Shown here: one piece after another, positions 43,566 to 54,240 of the stretch
How the letters are laid out: every line of letters starts with the position of its first letter
How positions within the stretch are numbered: the first letter of the stretch is position 1
Assembly (NCBI RefSeq): GCF_030812315.1
Contig: NZ_JAUSSM010000005.1
Location: forward strand, 124,001-188,000
Source: Arthrobacter oryzae
GTDB lineage: Bacteria; Actinomycetota; Actinomycetes; Actinomycetales; Micrococcaceae
Reading direction: 5' to 3'
DNA length: 64,000 nucleotides
The notes under the pieces: model-generated
Databases searched by the model: none
The model's input: the letters and a program-made list of their open reading frames with translations, nothing else
Told to the model about the DNA's origin: nothing
Position numbers and translations under genes: made by a program

Positions 43566-45307
43566 GTTCCAAGCGGCCCGTTGCCCCGCCGCCCCCGATT
43601 CCCGGCTTCACCTACATCAGCCTGCTCGGTTCAGGCGGGTTCTCCGACGTCTACTTATACGAACAGGACAGGCCACGGCGCAAGGTCGCCGTCAAAGTGC
43701 TCCTGTCCGACCTGAAGACCGAGGGTGCCCGGCGCCGCTTCGAATCCGAAGCAAACCTTATGGCCCAGCTGTCCTCGCACCCGTACATCGTCACCATCTT
43801 CGAAGCCGAAGTTACCAAGGACGGCCATTCCTACCTGGCGATGGAGTACTGCTCCCGGCCCAGCCTGGACGTCCGCTACCGCCGTCAGCGGTTCAGCGTG
43901 GACGAAGTCCTTGCCGTCGGGATACAGGTGGCATCCGCCGTCGAGACCGCCCACCGGGCCGGCATCGCCCACCGGGACATCAAACCGGCAAATATCCTGG
44001 TCACTGACTACAACCGTCCGGCGTTGACCGACTTCGGCATTTCCGGCACCCTCGGCAGCGACGCGGACGAAGATGCTGGCATGTCGATCCCCTGGTCCCC
44101 GCCTGAACAATTCCGGGACGGTCCCGTGGACGGCGTGATGGTGGACGTCTGGGCCCTGGGCGCCACCCTGTACACCCTCCTGGCCGGACGGTCACCGTTC
44201 GTCCTTCCGGGTGCCGACAACTCCCAGCGCGAACTGATTTCCCGGATTACCAACTCACCCGTGCCCCGGCTGGGACGCGCTGACGTCCCCGAATCGCTGG
44301 AACTGGCGCTCTCCACGGCGATGGCCAAGTCGGCCGCCTCCCGGTACTCCTCGGCCCATGCCTTCGCACTGGCATTGCAGCGGATCCAGGCGGAACTGAA
44401 CCTGTCGGTCACCCCCTTCGAGGTCCTCGAGGAGGCGCACGCCGACGACAGCCACCCGGACGACGGCTTCGAGGAAACCCGGGTTCGGAGCATCGCCGCT
44501 GTGGACCCCGACCAGACCGGGCACGTCCCCACGTTCCCGGCCAGGACACGCCCCGCGGCTCCTTCCGGGTTAACTCCCGTCATACCTTCGGCTCCGCCCG
44601 CACCTTCGGGGCCGGTTCCGGGACCCGCCGGTCGTCCGGAGACACAGGATGACTGGGCACAGGGCACCATGCTGCGGGGGAGCCTGGCGGCACGGTCGCA
44701 GCCGGGCCCGGGACATGATGCCACCGATGACGCGACCGTCCACCGGGGTTCCCCGGGGCGGCCGGGAAGCTGGCAGGGCGGTCCGGCGGGCCGGGACAAC
44801 CGTAGCGACGCCGACATCGCCGCCACGGTCAACAGGCCGCAGCCGGTCCATGACGCAACAGCGGAGGCGACCGTTGACCACAGCAAGCGGAACCTCTGGT
44901 TGTCGGTGGCGGGCGCTGCCGTACTCGTCGTCGCCGTCGTCGTGGGCATTGTCCTGGGCAATTCAGCGCCGCCCAAGGTGGTGCCCAGCGAAACGGTGAG
45001 TAAGCCACCTGCCGACGCGCTGGACAGCGGCACCGTTCCCGACGTCCAAGGCCTTGCCGGGGCGCGTGATGACGGGGGTGGCAATCTGGTCGTCTTCAGG
45101 TGGACGAATCCGCAGCCCAAGGATGGCGACACGTACAAGTGGCGGGTTAGGACGGCCCAGTCCGAGGGCACCTATGAGACCACGCTTGCGTGGAATGCCT
45201 GGGTTTCCGCCAAGTCCCTGCCCGTCTGCGTGCAGGTCATCATGGTTCGCGCCGACGGTGCCGCGTCACCGGGAGGGCCTGACTCCATTGCTTGCGTTGA
45301 CTCGTAG
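43562..45307 (+). CDS. Transmembrane Ser/Thr protein kinase with FN3-like ectodomain
   Basis: A 581-residue PknB-like kinase. Catalytic elements are complete: GSGGFSDVY loop, Lys45, HRDIKPAN (137-144) and DFG (157-159). The activation loop is unusual: SDADEDAGMSIPWSPPE, acidic and without the usual Thr pair and GT-x-x-Y-x-APE signature. A juxtamembrane linker (about 290-440) is rich in candidate phosphosites (EETRVRS, GTMLRG, DDATVHRG, AATVNRP, EATVDHS). One membrane segment (about 445-466) leads to an ectodomain of about 110 residues that looks FN3-like (LVVFRWTNPQP...YKWRV) and is not PASTA. It overlaps the FHA gene by ATGA. Confidence 0.92.
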   Translation: MSSKRPVAPPPPIPGFTYISLLGSGGFSDVYLYEQDRPRRKVAVKVLLSDLKTEGARRRFESEANLMAQLSSHPYIVTIFEAEVTKDGHSYLAMEYCSRPSLDVRYRRQRFSVDEVLAVGIQVASAVETAHRAGIAHRDIKPANILVTDYNRPALTDFGISGTLGSDADEDAGMSIPWSPPEQFRDGPVDGVMVDVWALGATLYTLLAGRSPFVLPGADNSQRELISRITNSPVPRLGRADVPESLELALSTAMAKSAASRYSSAHAFALALQRIQAELNLSVTPFEVLEEAHADDSHPDDGFEETRVRSIAAVDPDQTGHVPTFPARTRPAAPSGLTPVIPSAPPAPSGPVPGPAGRPETQDDWAQGTMLRGSLAARSQPGPGHDATDDATVHRGSPGRPGSWQGGPAGRDNRSDADIAATVNRPQPVHDATAEATVDHSKRNLWLSVAGAAVLVVAVVVGIVLGNSAPPKVVPSETVSKPPADALDSGTVPDVQGLAGARDDGGGNLVVFRWTNPQPKDGDTYKWRVRTAQSEGTYETTLAWNAWVSAKSLPVCVQVIMVRADGAASPGGPDSIACVDS

Positions 45308-45352
45308 CCGGCATATGAAACAAACACTCAGCCGACTAAGGAGGCACGGAAA

Positions 45353-46057
45353 ATGGGGGATCTAGCAGTAGATTTCTGTGGCGAATGGTACGAGCCGTCG
45401 GACGAGGACGTCTTCAGCATCGGCCGCGAGGGCGACCTGGAAGTCGACGACAACCCGTATTTGCACCGGCGCTTCCTCCAGATCGCGCGGTACGACGGCA
45501 TCTGGTGGCTCAGCAACGTCGGCAGCATGCTGTCCGCCACCATTGCGGACGGCACCGGAGGGATGCAGGCCTGGCTATCACCCGGCGCACGGATTCCGCT
45601 CGTCTTCAGCCACACCAACGTGATCTTCACCGCCGGTCCCACCACTTACGAGTTTGCCGTTCACCTCAAGACACCCTCCTTCCGGCAGGAGGCCCCCGGA
45701 GACGAGAGCGGCGGGGACACGACCATCGGGCCCGTTGTCTTCACCGATTCCCAAAAAGCCCTCATCGTTGCCCTCGCCGAGCCCATGCTTCGGCGCGACG
45801 GCACAGGCTTCAGCGCCATCCCGTCGTCGGCCGCGGCCGCCAAGACCCTGGGCTGGGCGCTGACCCGGTTCAACAGAAAGCTGGACAACGTGTGCGACAA
45901 ACTGGACCGAGTCGGCGTAGCCGGGCTCCGCGGGGGAGGCGGAAAGCTGGCCACCAACCGGCGCGCGCGGCTGGTTGAACACGCTGTTACATCGCACCTG
46001 GTGACGGCGGACGACCTGTACCTGATCGAGCAAATGAGGGGGGTCGACGAAGCGTGA
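45353..46057 (+). CDS. Degenerate FHA-like protein with C-terminal winged-helix-like domain
   Basis: A 234-residue soluble protein following AAGGAGG. Residues 1-110 resemble an FHA domain: FSIGREGDLEVDDNPYLHRRFLQI and NVGSML occupy the positions of GR, SxxH and NG, but the phospho-binding Ser/His and Asn-Gly pair are lost. Residues about 125-234 form a helical domain (LIVALAEPMLRR, AAAAKTLGWALTRFNRKLDNVCDKL) that looks like a winged helix with a basic tail (GGGKLATNRRARLVEHA). It could be a DNA-binding regulator of the cluster or an adaptor for the ATPase. Its stop overlaps the ATPase GTG by 4 bp, implying stoichiometric co-expression. The function is not established. Confidence 0.72.
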   Translation: MGDLAVDFCGEWYEPSDEDVFSIGREGDLEVDDNPYLHRRFLQIARYDGIWWLSNVGSMLSATIADGTGGMQAWLSPGARIPLVFSHTNVIFTAGPTTYEFAVHLKTPSFRQEAPGDESGGDTTIGPVVFTDSQKALIVALAEPMLRRDGTGFSAIPSSAAAAKTLGWALTRFNRKLDNVCDKLDRVGVAGLRGGGGKLATNRRARLVEHAVTSHLVTADDLYLIEQMRGVDEA

Positions 46058-49000
46058 AAATCCGACTGACACTGCGCCGGGATCCGGCCGAGGCCAAGGA
46101 TCTCGCCGTAACCGTTGACGGCCTGGCAACCGTGGCGGACATCGCCACCCAACTGTGGGCCGCCGACCCCGAACGGCGCGGAACCCAGCCGCCGGAGAAC
46201 CTGTCGCTCTGCATTGATGAGGCGTTCGTGGCCGGCGGAATGCGCGGCAACATCCTCAACCGCTCAGACAACCTGCTGGAATCGGGGCTGAGGCCCGGGT
46301 CAATCGTCTCGCTGAAACAGGTGAGTGAGCAGTTTGCGACACCGGGGGCGAACCGGGGACCCGCAGCGGCGACCCTCCGGGTCCTGTCCGGGCCCGACGT
46401 TGGGCAGGAATTTTCGCTGCCGACAGGGACCAGCTACATCGGCCGGGACCGGGACGTCGATATCCGCCTCGCGGACCCCATGACGTCCAAGCGGCACGCC
46501 CGCATCACGGTGGGGGAAACCGTGGAAATCGTGGACACGAATTCCGCCAACGGGTTGATCATGGACGGGCTGCCCGTCACACGGGCCACGCTGAACTCCT
46601 CGGACACGGTGACCCTGGGCGACACGACCATTTCCGTCGTGGGGCTTGGGCACCACGGAGGCGCGCCGACATCGCCGTTGGTGGACTTCAACCGTTCGCC
46701 CCGCGTGGTGCCGCGTTTCGCCCCGCCCAAGCGGGTGCTCCCGGCCGGGCCCAAACGCCAGGACCACCACCCGTTCCCCTACATCATGCTGATTGCGCCC
46801 CTCATGATGGGCGCAATTTTGTTTGCGGTCACCGGCAACGTGCTATCAGTCCTGTTCATGATGATGATGCCGCTGTTCATCATCGGCCACTACGTCGACC
46901 ACAAGATGCAAAGCAAGCGTGAACGCAAGGAGCAGCTCAAACAGTTCCGGGAAGCGATGGCGGCGTTCCGCAACGACATCACCGAGCTGCAGCACATCGA
47001 GCGGTCCGTACGCCTCCAGGAGGCTCCGTCCGTAAGCGACACCGTCGATTCGATCTACAAGCTGGGACCGTTGCTCTGGACGCACCGGCCCGAGCACAAG
47101 GGATTCCTGGGCCTGCGCTTCGGGCTGGGTACGGCGCCGTCGCGCATTTCGTTCGAGGAACCCGGCAACAACGAAACCGAAGTCGAGTACATGCAGGAAA
47201 TCCAAGCCTGCCTCAAGCAGTTCCGGGACATTGAAGGCGTTCCCATCGTGTCGCAGCTGCGCTCATCGGGCGCCTTCGGGCTCGCAGGTGCCCGCGGCCT
47301 TGTGGACGATGTGGCGCGCGGCATGGTGCTGCAGACCGTGGGGCTGCATTCCCCGGCCGAAGTTGTGGTCACGGCGATCACCTCCGCCCAGTCCAGGGAA
47401 CGTTGGAACTGGCTGCAGTGGCTGCCCCACGTCGGCTCGGGACACAGCCCGCTCGGCGGCGACCACCTCGCGGCCGGACCGGCCGGCGGGTCCTCATTGC
47501 TCGCCCGGCTGGAGGACCTCGTTGACCAGCGCGAAGCGGGCGCGCAGTCGCCGCGTCCCGCACCCCGGCCAGGCGTCGACAGCGAGAACGGCGACATCCC
47601 CGCCCCCGTCCTGCCGTCCGTGCTGGTCATCGTCGAAGACGATGCACCCGTAGACCGCGGCCGGCTGACACGGCTCGTGGAACGCGGCCCGGACTCGGGC
47701 GTCCACGTCATGTGGGTGGCCACCAGCGTGCAGTCGCTCCCGGCAGCGTGCCGTGACTTCATGGTTGTCGACGGCGACCACGGAACCACCACCGGCCAGG
47801 TGCGCCTGGGCCGCCACACCTACCCGGTCAGCTGCGAAAGCCTCGACGCCGAACTGGCCGCCCAACTGGCCCGGATGCTGTCCCCGGTGGTGGATGTGGG
47901 CAAGCCCGTTGACGACGACTCCGACCTTCCCCGCGCAGTGTCCTACGTGAGCCTTATCGGCAAGGACTTCATGGACAACCCCCAGGCCGTGGCGGACCGC
48001 TGGAAAGAGAACAACTCGGTCCGCGCCACCGCCGTCGCCAACCGCAAGGACAACGGCACCCTCCGTGCCCTGGTGGGATCCAAGGGCGTCGAGCCGCTGT
48101 ACCTCGACCTGAAAAACGAGGGCCCGCACGCGCTGGTGGGTGGCACCACGGGCGCCGGAAAGTCCGAATTCCTGCAGTCCTGGGTCATGGGCATGGCGGC
48201 CGCCTACAGCCCGGACCGGGTGAGCTTCCTGTTCGTGGACTACAAGGGCGGTGCCGCCTTTGCCGACTGCCTGCACCTGCCCCACACCGTGGGCCTGGTA
48301 ACGGACCTCTCGCAGCACCTGGTGCGACGCGCCCTGACCTCCCTCCGGGCGGAACTGCATTACCGGGAACACCTGCTCAACCGGAAGAAGGCCAAGGACC
48401 TCCTGGGCCTCCAGCGCGAGGCGGATCCAGAAGCTCCGCCGTACCTCATCATCATCGTGGACGAGTTCGCGGCCCTCGCCACCGAAGTCCCCGAGTTCGT
48501 GGACGGTGTGGTGGACGTGGCAGCCCGTGGCCGGTCCCTGGGCCTCCACCTCATCCTTGCCACCCAGCGCCCCGCCGGCGTCATCAAGGACAGCCTGCGC
48601 GCCAACACCAACCTGCGGGTGGCTCTCCGCATGGCTGACGAGGAGGACGCCACGGACATCCTCGGCGTCCCCACCGCCGCCTACTTTGACCCCTCGATCC
48701 CGGGCCGCGGCGCCGCGAAGACCGGTCCCGGCCGGATCCAAGGCTTCCAGACCGGTTACGCAGGCGGGTGGACGACGGAAAAGCCGCAGCTTCCCCAAAT
48801 CGACATTGTGGAAATGGCCTTCGGCTCGGGGCCCAGCTGGGCCGCGCCCGCGCCCGAGAAGCCGGTGCGGGAGGAACCTGCCGGACCCAACGACATTGCC
48901 CGGATGACGGCCAACATCATTAAGGCCGCCGAGGTGCTTTCCATTGCACCGCCCCGCAAGCCGTGGCTCAACGAGCTGGCCAAGACCTACGATTTCTCCA

Positions 49001-50535
49001 AGCTGCCCAACCCCAGGACGGACGAACGCCTCCTCCTGGGCGTGGCCGACGACCCGGCCCACCAGGACCAGCCCACCGTCTTCTACGAGCCGGACAAAGA
49101 TGGCAACATGGCCATCTACGGAACCGGCGGATCGGGCAAGTCTGCCGCATTGCGCGGCATCGCCATCGCTGCGGCAATCACCCCGCGCGGAGGTCCGGTC
49201 CATGTCTACGGCATCGACTGCGGATCCTCCGGACTGAAGATGCTCGACGGACTGCCGCACGTGGGCGAGATCATCAACGGCGACGACGTCGAACGCGTGG
49301 GCAGGCTGCTGCGGTGGCTGCGCGACGTGGCCGACGACCGCGCCGCCCGCTATTCGGAAGTCCGGGCCTCCACCATCGTGGAATACCGCAAGCTGGCCAA
49401 CGAACCGGACGAGAAGCGGATCTTCATCCTGGTGGACGGCATGTCCAGCTTCCGCGAAGCGTACGAATACAGCCGGCTGTCCGCGCTGTGGGACATCTTC
49501 CTGCAGCTGGCCACGGACGGACGGCCGTTGGGCATCCACCTCGTTGTCAGCGGTGACCGGACCAACTCCGTCCCCGCCTCGCTGCTGGCTTCCATCCAGC
49601 GGCGCCTGGTACTGCGGCTCTCCTCCGAGGACGACTACATTTCGCTGGATGTGCCGAAGGACGTCCTGAGCCAGTCGTCGCCCCCGGGCCGCGGCCTGCT
49701 GGGTGCACATGAGGTCCAGCTTGCCGTGCTTGGCGGCGACTCGAACCTGGCGCTGCAGGCCCGCGAAGTGCGCAAGCTCAGCGAGGCCATGCTGCGCCAG
49801 GGCATGGAGAAGGCACCGCAGATCGAACGGCTGCCCGAGCAGGTGGACCTCGACATCCTCCCGGCGGGAAGCCCGGACCTGCCGGTTATCGGTGTGGACG
49901 ACGAAACACTCCAGCCGGCCGAGATCATGGCCAAGGGCCCGCTGCTCGTGGCCGGTCCGCCGGGCGCTGGCCGGACGGTAGCCCTGGTTACCATGGCCTA
50001 CGCCCTGCGCCGGTCCAACCCCGGCACGGAACTGATCTACATCGGCTCCCGCCGGTCCGCCGTGGCGTCGCTGAAGGTATGGAACCGGTCACTCGTGGGT
50101 GCTGATGACGTCGAAGAGGCAATTGACGGGCTGGTGGACCACTCCTCGGAGAACCCCGGCAGGCTTGCCATTTTCATCGAGGGTCTCACCGAGTTCACGG
50201 ACACCGGCGCCGAGTCCGGCATCGAGCGGCTTGTCACCACGTCCATCAAGTCCGATCAGTGGGTGGTGGGGGAGTCTGAGACCTCCACCTGGTCCTCCGC
50301 CTGGTCCTTGTCGCAGCCGTTCAAATCGGGCCGGCGGGGACTGCTGATCAACCCCGGCGACATCGAAGGTGACAGTCTCCTCAGCACCTCACTGGGCAAG
50401 ATCAGTTCAGATTTCATCCCGGGCCGCGGGTACATTGTGGGCCGGGGCAAGGTCCGCAAGCTGCAAATTGCGATGCCCCCTGAGAACCGCAACCAGACCG
50501 AACCGGACCTGGGCCGCGTGGGAGCGGCACGGTGA
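46054..50535 (+). CDS. FHA-FtsK/SpoIIIE ATPase of type VII secretion (EssC/EccC-like)
   Basis: A 1,493-residue membrane ATPase, the presumptive secretion motor. A ubiquitin/FHA-like N-terminal domain (1-95) is followed by an intact FHA domain (YIGRDRD, TSKRHARI, NSANGL; about 105-195), two membrane helices (about 246-290) and three FtsK-like ATPase domains. Domain 1 has GGTTGAGKSEF (Lys703), FLFVDYKGGAAF and IIIVDEFAALATE. Domain 2 has GTGGSGKSAAL (Lys1029). Domain 3 is degenerate, GPPGAGRT with Arg1307 replacing Lys. N-terminal FHA plus two helices is the EssC plan of Firmicutes and differs from mycobacterial EccC. GTG at 46054 overlaps the upstream gene. A WXG100 gene follows. Confidence 0.92.
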   Translation: MKIRLTLRRDPAEAKDLAVTVDGLATVADIATQLWAADPERRGTQPPENLSLCIDEAFVAGGMRGNILNRSDNLLESGLRPGSIVSLKQVSEQFATPGANRGPAAATLRVLSGPDVGQEFSLPTGTSYIGRDRDVDIRLADPMTSKRHARITVGETVEIVDTNSANGLIMDGLPVTRATLNSSDTVTLGDTTISVVGLGHHGGAPTSPLVDFNRSPRVVPRFAPPKRVLPAGPKRQDHHPFPYIMLIAPLMMGAILFAVTGNVLSVLFMMMMPLFIIGHYVDHKMQSKRERKEQLKQFREAMAAFRNDITELQHIERSVRLQEAPSVSDTVDSIYKLGPLLWTHRPEHKGFLGLRFGLGTAPSRISFEEPGNNETEVEYMQEIQACLKQFRDIEGVPIVSQLRSSGAFGLAGARGLVDDVARGMVLQTVGLHSPAEVVVTAITSAQSRERWNWLQWLPHVGSGHSPLGGDHLAAGPAGGSSLLARLEDLVDQREAGAQSPRPAPRPGVDSENGDIPAPVLPSVLVIVEDDAPVDRGRLTRLVERGPDSGVHVMWVATSVQSLPAACRDFMVVDGDHGTTTGQVRLGRHTYPVSCESLDAELAAQLARMLSPVVDVGKPVDDDSDLPRAVSYVSLIGKDFMDNPQAVADRWKENNSVRATAVANRKDNGTLRALVGSKGVEPLYLDLKNEGPHALVGGTTGAGKSEFLQSWVMGMAAAYSPDRVSFLFVDYKGGAAFADCLHLPHTVGLVTDLSQHLVRRALTSLRAELHYREHLLNRKKAKDLLGLQREADPEAPPYLIIIVDEFAALATEVPEFVDGVVDVAARGRSLGLHLILATQRPAGVIKDSLRANTNLRVALRMADEEDATDILGVPTAAYFDPSIPGRGAAKTGPGRIQGFQTGYAGGWTTEKPQLPQIDIVEMAFGSGPSWAAPAPEKPVREEPAGPNDIARMTANIIKAAEVLSIAPPRKPWLNELAKTYDFSKLPNPRTDERLLLGVADDPAHQDQPTVFYEPDKDGNMAIYGTGGSGKSAALRGIAIAAAITPRGGPVHVYGIDCGSSGLKMLDGLPHVGEIINGDDVERVGRLLRWLRDVADDRAARYSEVRASTIVEYRKLANEPDEKRIFILVDGMSSFREAYEYSRLSALWDIFLQLATDGRPLGIHLVVSGDRTNSVPASLLASIQRRLVLRLSSEDDYISLDVPKDVLSQSSPPGRGLLGAHEVQLAVLGGDSNLALQAREVRKLSEAMLRQGMEKAPQIERLPEQVDLDILPAGSPDLPVIGVDDETLQPAEIMAKGPLLVAGPPGAGRTVALVTMAYALRRSNPGTELIYIGSRRSAVASLKVWNRSLVGADDVEEAIDGLVDHSSENPGRLAIFIEGLTEFTDTGAESGIERLVTTSIKSDQWVVGESETSTWSSAWSLSQPFKSGRRGLLINPGDIEGDSLLSTSLGKISSDFIPGRGYIVGRGKVRKLQIAMPPENRNQTEPDLGRVGAAR

Positions 50536-50670
50536 GTGCTGCATGGGGAGCGGTGCCCATCGACGGTGGGTTGGGCCGCGGGATAGGTTCTAGGTAATGG
50601 ATCTTCCGGATGAGCCGGGGGCCGCTGGGGAGCCGATCGGATCGGGTCCGTTGACTAAAGGAGATAACTA

Positions 50671-50934
50671 ATGGCTATTTGGGGTGCAGACATTGCTCAG
50701 CTCAAGGCGCTCGGAACCAAGCTTCAGGCTGGTTCGTCCGAGATTGAGAAGCAGAAGTCGCAGCTGTCGAAGGCTCTTGACGGCACTGACTGGAAGGGTC
50801 CGGACGCGGACAAGTTCCGCAGCGAGTGGTCCGGTTCGCACGTGACGGCCCTGGCCAAGGTGGCACAGGCGCTGCAGGAAGCCGGCAAGCAGGCTACCAA
50901 GAACGCTTCCCAGCAGGAAGAGGCTTCCCGCTAG
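50671..50934 (+). CDS. WXG100-family (ESAT-6-like) protein
   Basis: An 87-residue helical-hairpin protein with the signature turn DWKGPDADKF near residue 41 and two long amphipathic helices. It is the expected small substrate or pseudo-substrate of the ATPase encoded 135 bp upstream. It is a single copy; mycobacterial Esx proteins usually come as a pair, so a homodimer is likely, as with Firmicute EsxA. The C-terminus (TKNASQQEEASR) lacks a YxxxD/E export signal. A strong AAAGGAG lies 8 nt before ATG 50671, and third-base usage is less GC-rich than its neighbours, consistent with high expression. A terminator follows 50 bp later. Confidence 0.93.
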   Translation: MAIWGADIAQLKALGTKLQAGSSEIEKQKSQLSKALDGTDWKGPDADKFRSEWSGSHVTALAKVAQALQEAGKQATKNASQQEEASR

Positions 50935-50983
50935 GAAGCCAGCTCCCGCTAGGGATGGATTCAGCGGAAGTACCGTTTACATA

Positions 50984-51021
50984 CCGATGCCCCGGACGCA
51001 ACACAGCGTCCGGGGCATCGG
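50984..51021. terminator. 16-bp perfect-stem terminator closing the cluster
   Basis: CCGATGCCCCGGACGC pairs exactly with GCGTCCGGGGCATCGG around AACACA, and imperfect pairing continues outward (TACAT...ATGTA). It lies after the WXG100 gene and before ligA, marking the end of the long operon. Confidence 0.9.
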
Positions 51022-51028
51022 CATGTAA

Positions 51029-54216
<3,188 letters not shown>

Positions 54217-54240
54217 CAGGCGGCAGGGGCTCAGGGAAAC

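Noticed and set aside
47494..49710. Antisense open frame of about 740 codons opposite the FtsK-type ATPase
   Set aside because: Same GC-driven shadow effect; no ribosome binding site and no recognisable fold.
27976..50934. Prophage or anti-phage defence island
   Set aside because: No integrase, structural phage genes, nuclease or toxin domains; composition matches the flanks, and the content fits secretion/signalling.
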